DNA of 64,000 bases from Pelosinus sp. UFO1 (GTDB lineage: Bacteria; Bacillota; Negativicutes; DSM-13327): NCBI RefSeq assembly GCF_000725345.1, contig NZ_CP008852.1, positions 1,889,693 through 1,953,692 of the forward strand. The letters run 5' to 3'. The position numbers and the translations under genes were made by a program. Under the pieces are notes generated by a model. It had not been told where the DNA came from and searched no databases. It worked only from the letters and a program-made list of their open reading frames with translations. Positions 15,916 through 22,856 of the stretch are shown piece by piece. Numbering within the stretch: position 1 is the stretch's first letter; every line of letters starts with the position of its first letter.

Positions 15916-15960
15916 TTGACATCGAAGAGGTCTGCGGTTCGAGTCCGCCTAACCCCACCA
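15916..15960 (+). other. Prophage right attachment site: 3' half of tRNA-Val(GAC)
   Basis: From 15916 the sequence reads as tRNA from the anticodon loop on: loop TTGACAT (anticodon GAC), stem CGAAG, variable loop AGGTC, T-arm TGCGGTTCGAGTCCGCC, acceptor TAACCCC, discriminator A and CCA. The 5' half is missing: the bases before the loop do not pair as an anticodon stem. Tyrosine integrases often recombine in anticodon loops, so this is what an att site at the prophage edge should look like. The complete tRNA should lie at the left end. Confidence 0.75.
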
Positions 15961-15973
15961 TCTATGAATATAG

Positions 15974-16015
15974 ACACTACAAGGCTTCGTGAGCCCTGTA
16001 GTGTTTTTTATTTTT
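15974..16015 (+). terminator. Terminator after the att site
   Basis: ACACTACA ... TGTAGTGT hairpin followed by TTTTTTATTTTT, 14 bases after the tRNA CCA. It probably terminates the original tRNA gene. Close relatives occur at 43119 and 50644. Confidence 0.8.
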
Positions 16016-16037
16016 CTCAAAAATAGGTCAAATACAG

Positions 16038-16089
16038 TAAAATGTTGCTACCCTGCTTCTTACTGTAGCAACATAATAGCAACATTTTA
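16038..16089. repeat. 13-base inverted repeat in the post-prophage gap
   Basis: TAAAATGTTGCTA and TAGCAACATTTTA are perfect arms separated by 26 bases, with an extra TAGCAACAT copy inside. The gap 16016-16441 otherwise holds only the REP-like unit at 16264; no gene is seen. Confidence 0.5.
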
Positions 16090-16263
16090 CGCCAGTGGAA
16101 GCACTCTAACCAACGAAGCTATATCCCATATTGCTCTTAAATAAATGTGATGATGTTGTATACCCTCAAGAAAGATTGTTAAGTAGGGAAGAAACCGGAC
16201 TTTTTATTAGTTTAAGAGAATATGGAATTTAATAGATAATAGCTTTGTTTTAGGGAGAGATAA

Positions 16264-16330
16264 CGGGGACAGTTCTTTTTGGCAACTTTATTGTGAAGAA
16301 ATGACAAATAGGACCGTCCCTTCTGACACC
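16264..16330. repeat. REP-like palindromic unit, copy A
   Basis: Starts GGGGACAGTTCTTTTTGGCA and ends GGACCGTCCCTTCTGACACC. The outer GGGACRGTYC / GRRCCGTCCC arms pair with G-T tolerance. A near-identical unit stands at 17879. Units of this look are associated with RAYT-type (IS200-like) transposases in Firmicutes; no such transposase is in the window. Confidence 0.7.
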
Positions 16331-16441
16331 TCTTATTCTCTATAGCAGTTTTTACCATATTCTTAGCAGGTTAAGCAATGTCCGGATGAAATATTTTCGT
16401 TATAATGAAAATGGAATTAACTATATAGAGGGTGAAGGAAA

Positions 16442-16879
16442 ATGTTAACCATAACTTTTGTAAGTTCCTCGGATTTGGGGCAACTTGCCTTACTATATGA
16501 GGAACTTACTGGAACAAAAACTAATATGGTGCTTATGGAAAGCTTGTATAAAAAAATTGCAAATAATACAGATTATATTTTAATCGGGGCAAAAGATGAA
16601 GAACAACGGTTGGTGGGTTCGGTCATGGGAATTGTATGTACCGATATTGTAGGAGAATGCAAACCATTTATGGTGCTTGAAAATGTCATTGTAAGTGAAA
16701 AAAACCGCAGACAAGGTGCAGGTCGTCAATTGGTCAAATATATTGAGAATTGTGCCAGAGAACGGAACTGCTACTATATCATGCTGGTATCCTTGCTCAA
16801 ACGTAAGGAGGCTCATGCTTTTTATAAATCTATTGGATATAAGCTGGGAGTTGTTCAGGGATTTAAAAAATATTTATAA
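16442..16879 (+). CDS. GNAT family N-acetyltransferase
   Basis: A 145-residue acetyltransferase with the GNAT fold. The acetyl-CoA loop is seen in NVIVSEKNRRQGAGRQLVKY (R-x-x-G-x-G/A type) near residue 90, preceded by the VLENVIV strand and followed by the ECA-type helix and AHAFYKSIGYK near 130. The substrate cannot be read. It is followed after 60 bases by a DapF-like gene; the two may form a unit, and the pair is bracketed by two REP-like elements. Confidence 0.88.
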   Translation: MLTITFVSSSDLGQLALLYEELTGTKTNMVLMESLYKKIANNTDYILIGAKDEEQRLVGSVMGIVCTDIVGECKPFMVLENVIVSEKNRRQGAGRQLVKYIENCARERNCYYIMLVSLLKRKEAHAFYKSIGYKLGVVQGFKKYL

Positions 16880-16939
16880 AGAACACGGCTCTGCAGTTTT
16901 AGGGGAAAAGGGTCAGTAGGGCAATGGGGAGGAGATTAA

Positions 16940-17797
16940 ATGGATTTTCATTTTTACAAATACCATGCTTTGGGTAATGATTATATTGTCATTGATCCCA
17001 ACAAGACCAGAGTTAACTTATCTGAGGAAAACATTAGGTTGATTTGCCACCGCAATTTTGGTATCGGCTCGGATGGTATCTTATACGGTCCATTATTTCA
17101 AAATGATTCCATCTATTTAAGGATATTAAATCCGGACGGAAGCGAGGCCGAGAAAAGCGGCAATGGAATCAGGATTTTTTCCCGGTATCTATTTGATGCT
17201 GGCTATTTAAAATCCTACCAGTTTTATATTGAAACGTTAGGTGGAAAAGTCCACGTTGAATTATTAGACTCTAAGGCAAATCAAATAAAAGTGGATATGG
17301 GACAAGTCACTTTTTATAGCACTAAAATACCAGTGGCTGGTACCCCGCGTGAAGTTATAAGTGAAGAGTTAATTATCAATGAAAGAAAGTTTACTGTGAG
17401 TTGTCTTTCAATAGGAAATCCGCATTGCGTAATTCCTCTTAATGCTGTCTCGAGGGAACTTGCAGAAGAATTGGGTCCTATTATTGAGAATTATAAGCTT
17501 TTTCCTAACAGAATAAATGTTCAATTTCTTCAAGTGCTTGATCGTAATAATATTAAAATAGAGATTTGGGAGCGTGGAGCAGGTTATACATTGGCATCAG
17601 GTAGTAGTAGTTGTGCGGCAGCAAGTGCCGCTTTTCAGCTCGGCATGGTCGATAGTGATGTAGATGTTCACATGCCAGGTGGAACAATTAGCATAATAAT
17701 AAGTCCTGATGGACATGTGCACATGACTGGTTCGGTAACAGGGGTTAGCAAAGGATGTTTCTCGGATGACCTCTTAGCGCAAATCTCTAATTGCTGA
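16940..17797 (+). CDS. DapF-like epimerase-fold protein with both catalytic Cys replaced by Ser
   Basis: A 285-residue protein that aligns along its length with diaminopimelate epimerase (YHALGNDYIVID, NPDGSEAEKSGNG, LSIGNPHCVIP, WERGAGYTLASGSSSCA). In true DapF the motifs are QCGNG (Cys73) and ACGSGAC (Cys217), the two cysteines that act as acid and base. Here they read KSGNG (Ser73) and ASGSSSC (Ser220). The lysine-pathway reaction is therefore unlikely, and a different epimerase, isomerase or dehydratase reaction is more plausible. GGGAGGAG precedes the ATG. It follows a GNAT gene, which could act on the same amino acid. Confidence 0.8.
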   Translation: MDFHFYKYHALGNDYIVIDPNKTRVNLSEENIRLICHRNFGIGSDGILYGPLFQNDSIYLRILNPDGSEAEKSGNGIRIFSRYLFDAGYLKSYQFYIETLGGKVHVELLDSKANQIKVDMGQVTFYSTKIPVAGTPREVISEELIINERKFTVSCLSIGNPHCVIPLNAVSRELAEELGPIIENYKLFPNRINVQFLQVLDRNNIKIEIWERGAGYTLASGSSSCAAASAAFQLGMVDSDVDVHMPGGTISIIISPDGHVHMTGSVTGVSKGCFSDDLLAQISNC

Positions 17798-17878
17798 CAA
17801 AAACATCATTCCATGAAGGAGCTTAAATAAAGAATCTTTTTTAGTAGAGATTGGTATTCAGATCTAGATCATATTACA

Positions 17879-17944
17879 GGGGATGGTCCTTATTGGCAAC
17901 TTTATTGTGAAAGAATGACAAATAGGGCCGTCCCTACTGACACC
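17879..17944. repeat. REP-like palindromic unit, copy B
   Basis: GGGGATGGTCCTTATTGGCA ... GGGCCGTCCCTACTGACACC, nearly identical to copy A at 16264. Its end coincides with the start of the truncated RusA frame at 17943, so it appears to have replaced or cut that gene. Confidence 0.7.
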
Positions 17945-18077
17945 CAAAGCCATACTAGATGGATTAAAAGGTATAGCTTGGCAGGATGATGAGCAAGTTG
18001 TAAAGGTAATAGCTGAGAGGATAGTAGCTGGCAGTAAGGAATCAGAGAGAGCAGAAATTGAGATAATGGTGGTGTAA
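17943..18077 (+). pseudogene. rusA: C-terminal remnant of a RusA-type Holliday junction resolvase
   Basis: An open frame with no start reads PKAILDGLKGIAWQDDEQVV, then KVIAERIVAGSKESERAEIEI and stops at 18075-18077. This is the RusA end: K-A-I-L-D-x-L-x-G and W-x-D-D, where the two Asp belong to the active site, followed by the final beta strand. RusA is usually a phage gene. The N-terminal half is gone; a REP-like unit abuts the break. Confidence 0.7.
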
Positions 18078-18131
18078 AATACACAGAAAGAAAAAGCCCG
18101 AAAGCTTTTTAAAAAATAAGTATGTGTGAAG

Positions 18132-18392
18132 CTAGCGCGGCCAACAATCTTGTCTAGGCCAGCAACTTCGCCGAGGCCAACAAGATCTTCTAGGCCAACA
18201 GCTGTCATTAGGCCAGCATCCTTGATTAGGGCAGCAATTTCTCCTAGGCCAGCAACACCTAGGGAAACAAGAACCACTGGGATAACACCAATAGCCAAAT
18301 TCCCATAAATCTGATGCATAGAGTTTTTTTCTGGAATTTGGGTCTTCTCTCCATTCATCAATATCAGGATCTCCCCATTTACGATAATCCAT
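18132..18392 (-). CDS. Cys-Trp-Pro hexapeptide-repeat protein (possible spore surface protein)
   Basis: An 86-residue protein starting MDYRKWGDPDIDEWREDPNS at ATG 18392, with AGGAGGTGAT upstream. From residue 44 it consists of about seven six-residue units of the type C-W-P-R-R-S. The reading frame is supported by the repeats: the unit RRS is written aga aga tct in one copy and cgg cga agt in the next, changes that are silent only in this frame. Two other overlapping frames are shadows. The composition suggests a cross-linked or metal-binding coat-like protein; function unknown. Confidence 0.65.
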   Translation of the reverse strand: MDYRKWGDPDIDEWREDPNSRKKLYASDLWEFGYWCYPSGSCFPRCCWPRRNCCPNQGCWPNDSCWPRRSCWPRRSCWPRQDCWPR

Positions 18393-18510
18393 ATTATAAA
18401 ATCACCTCCTAATAACCATAGAAAGATCATTTATACACAATATGATCTTTGGTAAATAAGAGTGATTAATCTGTTATCAATTGTTATTAGAGCGTGAGGG
18501 AGGGGTGAGT

Positions 18511-18678
18511 ATGGCATGTATCAATAACGTGATTGGATATGTAAGACATTTAGAAATAGCAATTTCAGAACATGACTTGATTGGTATGCGAAGAGCTAAT
18601 GCAGAACGCTATATTGCAGCATTTAGAGAGTGTGCTGATAGAGTTAAAAAATTGTATCAAATAGAGGAAGAGGAGTAA
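18511..18678 (+). CDS. Small helical protein of unknown function
   Basis: A 55-residue protein starting MACINNVIGYVRHLEIAISE, with GGGAGGGG upstream of ATG 18511. It is predicted almost entirely helical, has two Cys, and ends with an acidic IEEEE tail. No family is recognised. The strong ribosome site supports it. Confidence 0.55.
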   Translation: MACINNVIGYVRHLEIAISEHDLIGMRRANAERYIAAFRECADRVKKLYQIEEEE

Positions 18679-18981
18679 CTTAGTTTATTTTAGTGGTAGG
18701 AGAGAGGTTCTTATGGGAAGGGCGTAATAGTATTATTCAAAGGATTTCAAAAGAAGGCAAACAAATTCCTAATATTTTGCGATAGGTTTGTTCGTATTCA
18801 GGTAATATACTGAATCCTACTATATAGTGCCTCTTTAAGACAACTACGTATTGAAACCAATTATGAAGCAGTATGATGCCTTGACTACTGTAGTCGAATC
18901 TCTCAGTGTTGAAAGTGTAAACTTATGACACTGATAAGTGCAAAAAAAACAGAGCCGATCCAACCCTGCTTTTTATATTAA
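18679..18981. other. Intergenic stretch without recognisable gene
   Basis: No supported gene. A 12-base motif AACTTATGACAC occurs here (near 18919) and again near 19647, so it brackets the CBO0543-type gene. A hairpin-less AT-rich sequence fills the rest. Confidence 0.4.
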
Positions 18982-19542
18982 CTATTCATCCTTATCCTGC
19001 GAGCTGTTTTCGTTTCTATCTTGGGCTAGTGGTTTGGCTGCTTCTGACTGTAAGATTCGCAAATTCTTTGTTTTCTCAGTTCTTTCATAACGAACGAAAA
19101 TACCTTCTTGCCACATTTGATAAGCATATACTAAAGCACCATCGGTAGTAGTAATTAATGCATTTACAAAAGGCGTTATACCTACCTCATGAAAAATCCC
19201 TCTACTGCCAAGGAAATAGACATGAAATAAATATATAAATCCAAAGTTTAGCACTAGATCTATCATTATATATTTCCAAAAATCGCCATAAACAAAGTGA
19301 AAAAGCCAGATAGTAGTGACGCAATTTAATCCGAAAATAATATAAGAAGATGTCCTTAAAGGATAAGTTGTTTCTCCATAAATAAACCACCCTAGACTTT
19401 CCCCCGTCTCTACAGCTATTACACTAGTAAGCGCAGAGAACAGAGCGACAGGCATAAAACGCTTTATCTCCTCTTTATTCATAAAAAACAAAGTAAGCCA
19501 TGGCAGAAATAGCATAGACCATGATATTGCTTGATTACTCAT
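18982..19542 (-). CDS. CBO0543-type multi-pass membrane protein
   Basis: A 186-residue integral membrane protein of the type annotated as CBO0543 in spore-forming Firmicutes. About five hydrophobic segments are seen, starting with WSMLFLPWLTLFFM. ESLGWFIYGETTYPLRTSSY resembles the conserved E-x-x-G-x-W/F-x-Y-P loop of the family, and the C-terminal 35 residues are charged and cytosolic-looking. Start chosen at MSNQAIS (19542) with GGTGATG upstream; the upstream ATG gives an unlikely charged leader. A second member is at 25588. Function unknown. Confidence 0.65.
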   Translation of the reverse strand: MSNQAISWSMLFLPWLTLFFMNKEEIKRFMPVALFSALTSVIAVETGESLGWFIYGETTYPLRTSSYIIFGLNCVTTIWLFHFVYGDFWKYIMIDLVLNFGFIYLFHVYFLGSRGIFHEVGITPFVNALITTTDGALVYAYQMWQEGIFVRYERTEKTKNLRILQSEAAKPLAQDRNENSSQDKDE

Positions 19543-19794
19543 AAACACATCACCATCCCTAACTTTCATTCAATTTAGCTTAGTGTTTCCTTTATTTAAA
19601 CAATTAATTCTTTCCCATCACAAACCTGTCATACAGACCTAAAATGTTAACTTATGACACCGTCCTAAAGAGCGTCTTATCAAGACACCATTTTCTGATC
19701 TGTCAGATTGATACTCAGGCTATCTTGTATGAATCTTTCAAACGTATGGGAGATACTCCTTTATATGACCATAAATAATAGGAGGACAAGCATA

Positions 19795-19890
19795 ATGACT
19801 AAAGAAGAATTAGCGGAGATTCGTGGGCGGGTGGATAAGATAAGGGTGGTAAAAATTAAGATAGCTGCTCTAAAAAGAACAGCCATTTGA
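19795..19890 (+). CDS. 31-residue small protein, possibly truncated
   Basis: ATG 19795 after AATAGGAGGACAAG. The product begins MTKEELAEIRGRVDKIRVVK and is basic and helical. It may be the N-terminal piece of a longer decayed gene, since no hairpin follows directly. Confidence 0.35.
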   Translation: MTKEELAEIRGRVDKIRVVKIKIAALKRTAI

Positions 19891-20036
19891 AAACGGTTGA
19901 TTTGGATATATATGAAGTTATCTCCAATTGGCAGTTTGCTCTACAGCAAGGCCAGATCTAAAATAATTTCAATAAATAATGTATTGTATTTCCTTTGCTA
20001 TGTGGAGTTACTTTATTATATAAATTATTTAATCCT

Positions 20037-20062
20037 TGAGCCTTTTTGGGCTCTTTTTCTTT
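20037..20062 (+). terminator. Rho-independent terminator
   Basis: GAGCC-TTTTT-GGGCTC hairpin followed by TTTTTCTTTT, upstream of the first Cys-rich gene. Confidence 0.7.
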
Positions 20063-20135
20063 TACTCCACCGAGGGACATTTTTTATCAAAGCAACATAT
20101 TATGTAATAAATATAATAAGGAGGGTTGATAAAAA

Positions 20136-20321
20136 ATGAGTGTGGATTCTGACCGGGATTGTTGTCATCATCATAAGAAGTGTTCAAAGTGTTGTCGTAG
20201 ATGCCCAAGATGTCATTTCGAATGTGATATAGAATGTCGTGAATGTCCTGTATGTCATCACTGTTTTGATAATTGCTGCGAGTGCTGTAAGTGTGGTTGT
20301 AAACATGATCACTGCTGGTAG
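20136..20321 (+). CDS. Cys/His-rich small protein, copy 1
   Basis: A 61-residue protein with roughly one third Cys or His, opening MSVDSDRDCCHHHKKCSKCC and containing CHHCFDNCCECCKCGCK. AAGGAGGGTTGAT precedes the ATG. The spacing of Cys pairs would suit metal binding, metallothionein-like or spore-coat-like; no family is certain. Its second half is duplicated in the 36-residue gene at 20717. Confidence 0.65.
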   Translation: MSVDSDRDCCHHHKKCSKCCRRCPRCHFECDIECRECPVCHHCFDNCCECCKCGCKHDHCW

Positions 20322-20328
20322 ATTTATG

Positions 20329-20390
20329 GGCGTCCTTCGGGGCGCTTTTTCTTATACAAAAAAATAAACCACGCCAGGCGAAGCGTGGTT
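20329..20390. terminator. Convergent terminator pair between Cys-rich and YjcZ-like genes
   Basis: On the plus strand GGGCGTCCTTCGGGGCGC is followed by TTTTTCTT. On the minus strand AACCACGCTTCGCCTGGCGTGGTT is followed by TTATTTTTTT. The same pair stands at the other YjcZ-like loci. Confidence 0.85.
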
Positions 20391-20425
20391 ACAAGAGATT
20401 GGAAATTAGTGGATTAGTTTAAAAA

Positions 20426-20548
20426 TTAGCAACTAGAGAAAGAGTCTTCACCGCAACAAGAGAATAACAAGATGATGATGATAATTATAATAATACAGCT
20501 GGAGCCGCCAAATCCATTGCGACCGCCGCTTCCAAAACCGAATCCCAT
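20426..20548 (-). CDS. YjcZ-like Gly-rich small membrane protein, copy 1
   Basis: A 40-residue protein: Gly/Phe-rich start MGFGFGSGGRNGFGGSSC, a run of eight Ile as membrane span, then LLFSCCGEDSFSSC. This is the layout of YjcZ/YhfH-type small sporulation proteins. GGAGGAATAC lies upstream, and 31 bases before the ATG is CATACAAT, a perfect SigE-type -10. Copies stand at 20931, 34316, 38328 and 47904. Confidence 0.8.
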   Translation of the reverse strand: MGFGFGSGGRNGFGGSSCIIIIIIIILLFSCCGEDSFSSC

Positions 20549-20574
20549 AAGTATTCCTCCTTTTTATCTACTCA

Positions 20575-20618
20575 CTACATTGTATGATAGCTAACTGCAG
20601 GAGGTGAGTACAATGTAG
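20575..20618 (-). promoter_or_regulatory. SigE/SigK-type promoter and inverted repeat of YjcZ-like copy 1
   Basis: On the minus strand CATACAAT (20579-20586) matches the mother-cell sigma -10 consensus. It is embedded in a 10-base perfect inverted repeat, CTACATTGTA (20575-20584) and TACAATGTAG (20609-20618). The -10 is conserved at all five copies. Confidence 0.55.
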
Positions 20619-20716
20619 CCGGTGATCATGAATTTAATATAATTATTTAAGCAACCATCGGATAATATAGACCAATGGTTTTTTATTATATCCAAAAAAC
20701 AAGAGAGGTGTGTAGT

Positions 20717-20827
20717 GTGTTTTATTGTAACGATATAGAATGTCATGAATGTCCTGTATGCCATCACCGTTTTGATAATTGCTGCGAGTGCTGTAAGTGT
20801 GGTTGTAAACATGATTACTACTGGTAG
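20717..20827 (+). CDS. Cys/His-rich small protein, copy 2 (shortened)
   Basis: A 36-residue protein starting at GTG 20717 with GAGAGGTG upstream. From residue 7 it repeats the second half of the 61-residue gene at 20136 almost exactly (CHHRFDNCCECCKCGCKHD). The first half was lost in the tandem duplication, yet a usable start and ribosome site remain. It is followed by the same terminator pair. Confidence 0.5.
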   Translation: MFYCNDIECHECPVCHHRFDNCCECCKCGCKHDYYW

Positions 20828-20834
20828 ATTTATG

Positions 20835-20896
20835 GGCGTCCTTCAGGGCGCTTTTTCTATAAAAAAATAAACCACGCTTTGGCGACGCGTGGTTGC
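20835..20896. terminator. Convergent terminator pair, duplicated copy
   Basis: GGGCGTCCTTCAGGGCGC followed by TTTTTCT on the plus strand; ACCACGCGTCGCCAAAGCGTGGTT followed by TATTTTTTT on the minus strand. Confidence 0.8.
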
Positions 20897-20930
20897 AAGA
20901 GGTTGGGGAATTAGTGGATTAGTTTAAAAA

Positions 20931-21053
20931 TTAGCAACTAGAGAAAGAGTCTTCACCGCAACAAGAGAATAACAAGATGATGATGATAATTATAATAATA
21001 CAGCTAGAACCGCCAAAACCATTGCGACCGCCGCTTCCAAAACCGAATCCCAT
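20931..21053 (-). CDS. YjcZ-like Gly-rich small membrane protein, copy 2
   Basis: A 40-residue protein with the same sequence as copy 1; the few base differences are silent. CATACAAT (21086-21093, minus strand) is kept upstream. Together with the Cys-rich gene it forms the second unit of a tandem duplication with an offset of about 505 bases. Confidence 0.8.
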   Translation of the reverse strand: MGFGFGSGGRNGFGGSSCIIIIIIIILLFSCCGEDSFSSC

Positions 21054-21262
21054 AAGTATTCCTCCTTTTTATCTACACTCACTACATTGTATGATAGCTA
21101 ATTGCAGGAGGTGAGTACAATATAGCCGGTGATAATCAATTTAATATAATTATTTAAGCAACCATCGCATAACATAGACCGATTGAAAATAACTCAAAAA
21201 GAAGATGTCATAAAAACACAGCAAAAAGCGGGCGTTTCATACGCCCGCTATGGATTGATACG

Positions 21263-21338
21263 TTATTATTTTAAGGTAAACCTGTTATCTCTAGGATGCT
21301 AGCCATGTTTACCAATGAATATTTGATTGCTCGCCATC
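21263..21338 (-). pseudogene. Duplicated 3' end of the secreted-protein gene at 26253
   Basis: Bases about 21190-21338 repeat 26180-26327 (terminator AGCGGGCGTTTCATACGCCCGCT and the last codons IGKHGW...). Homology stops sharply after GCTCGCCAT, where transposase sequence begins. The part before the stop is a 3' gene end without its gene. Confidence 0.7.
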
Positions 21339-21533
21339 GGAATAATTTTTATAATGAGTTCGATTTTCTAAAACTTTATATCCATTCAATTCATAACGAT
21401 GACGCCAATTTAGCAAGGTTGATTTATTAATATCATATTTCTTAGCAATATCTAAAAGTGTAGTCTGACTCGTTTCAATTTCTTGCAATATAACTAGTTT
21501 TTCTGCTGCACTATATTGATTTATTTTTGACAT
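21309..21533 (-). pseudogene. Truncated IS transposase OrfA (helix-turn-helix) fragment
   Basis: A 74-residue frame opening MSKINQYSAAEKLVILQEIE and QTTLLDIAKKYDINKSTLLN, the DNA-binding start of IS3-type OrfA proteins. After about residue 65 it runs into unrelated sequence, the duplicated end of another gene, and stops. The remainder of OrfA and all of OrfB are missing, and no inverted repeats were seen. It is a dead IS remnant. Confidence 0.7.
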
Positions 21534-21712
21534 TAAAATGCTCCCCTTTCGGTAGTAGGTTTTTTATTATTTAACCTGTCTACCTATAGGGGAGAATATC
21601 CAATACGCAAGGGTTGAGGTCATTTTAAACCATCACAGGGGATACGGCTCTTGCACCTGGCATAACGGCAATTATTACTGAAAATTTAAAATTAGAGTTG
21701 CTGCCGTACAGA

Positions 21713-22705
21713 TTATTCGGCAAAATAATCTTTGTAATGATATAAAGCAGGTGATCCGCCTGTATGAACAAAGACTACATTCTCGCCTTTCTTAAAGCGA
21801 CCTTGACGAATCAGCCCAATTAGTCCTGAGAAAGATTTGCCAGTATATACAGGGTCTAATAAGATTGCTTCCGTTCTAGCCATCAGTCTAACAGCTTCTA
21901 CCATTGCAGACGTAGCTAACGAATATCCTGATCCAACGTATCCCTCAACACACTCAATAATTTCTTCAGGGAATTGAAGTCCAAACCGTGCTGCTGTCAA
22001 TACGGCGTCTTTAATGATTATCGGGCGTTGGGTTTCATTCGGTCTGCTGATATTGATACCTACTACCGGAATGCCAGTATTATTTCCCCAAAAGCCTACT
22101 GCTAATCCCCCATGAGTACCACCGCTGCCGCTAGTGCAAACCACGCAGTCAATATTTAGACCTTTATCAAAGGCTTGCTCTAAAATTTCTTCTGCACAGG
22201 CGACATAGCCCAATGATCCTACAGCATTGGAACCGCCACCGGGAATAATATATGGTTTTCCGCCTTTTTTGCGAACATCTTCAGCTACTTTTTCCATGGC
22301 TTCCATCATATTAGACCCACCAGGAACAACAGTAATTCCTGCAACACCCATTAGGTGAAATAAAAAGTTATTTCCAGATGCATTCTCGTTGTAACTGCCA
22401 GATACCCGCTCCTCAATTACAAGGTGGCAAGGCATCCCTTCTTTACAGGCTGCCGCTAGCGTTAGGCGAGCGTGATTGGACTGAACAGCACCACAGGTAA
22501 TCAGTGTATCGGCACCTTTAGCTAAAGCATCCGCAACTAGGAACTCTAGCTTGCGTGTTTTGTTGCCGCCACCTGCCAGCCCAAGCATATCATCTCTTTT
22601 AATCCAAATATTCGGACCATCTAATGCCTCGGTAAGACGAGGTAAAAATTCTAATGGAGTTTGTCCCTCAGTATAACGTCGACGTGGAAATTGTGCAAGA
22701 TTCAA
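21713..22705 (-). CDS. dcyD: D-cysteine desulfhydrase (PLP-dependent, ACC deaminase family)
   Basis: A 330-residue fold-type II PLP enzyme. IWIKRDDMLGLAGGGNKTRK carries the PLP lysine (residue about 49), LITCGAVQSNHARLTLAAA the substrate loop, and CTSGSGGTHGG the phosphate-binding Gly-rich turn. These fit D-cysteine desulfhydrase, which makes pyruvate, sulfide and ammonia, better than ACC deaminase, but the two families are close. It is divergent from a LysR gene with a clear operator between them. Sulfide release fits the other sulfur gene here, the encapsulated cysteine desulfurase. Confidence 0.85.
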   Translation of the reverse strand: MNLAQFPRRRYTEGQTPLEFLPRLTEALDGPNIWIKRDDMLGLAGGGNKTRKLEFLVADALAKGADTLITCGAVQSNHARLTLAAACKEGMPCHLVIEERVSGSYNENASGNNFLFHLMGVAGITVVPGGSNMMEAMEKVAEDVRKKGGKPYIIPGGGSNAVGSLGYVACAEEILEQAFDKGLNIDCVVCTSGSGGTHGGLAVGFWGNNTGIPVVGINISRPNETQRPIIIKDAVLTAARFGLQFPEEIIECVEGYVGSGYSLATSAMVEAVRLMARTEAILLDPVYTGKSFSGLIGLIRQGRFKKGENVVFVHTGGSPALYHYKDYFAE

Positions 22706-22779
22706 TGTTTTTTCCTCCTCTCTATAAATCTTCTTTATCTAGTTCTAAGTATAGACTATAATTAATAATAACCAAAATA

Positions 22780-22833
22780 ATTTATTTCTATGTTTATTAT
22801 AAGTTAATGCTTATGATAAGCATAGAAATAAAT
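22780..22833. promoter_or_regulatory. LysR-type operator between dcyD and its regulator
   Basis: Outer arms ATTTATTTCTATG and CATAGAAATAAAT (13 bases, perfect) enclose inner ATAAG-TTAATG-CTTAT and CTTATGATAAG repeats. Nested T-N11-A dyads in a divergent gap are typical of LysR control with autoregulation. Confidence 0.75.
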
Positions 22834-22856
22834 ACCAATATAAGGGGATTGATATA

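Noticed and set aside
16940-17797. Calling this gene dapF
   Set aside because: Both catalytic cysteines are Ser, so the standard name would mislead.
18126-18260. 18-base tandem repeats as a possible CRISPR or iteron array
   Set aside because: Units are contiguous without spacers and are explained by a coding hexapeptide repeat. The same holds for 50180-50290. No CRISPR array was seen in the window.
17864-18430. 188-residue minus-strand frame and a 60-residue plus-strand frame over the hexapeptide repeats
   Set aside because: Repeat-to-repeat base changes are silent only in the CWPRRS frame, so the other frames are by-products of repeats.
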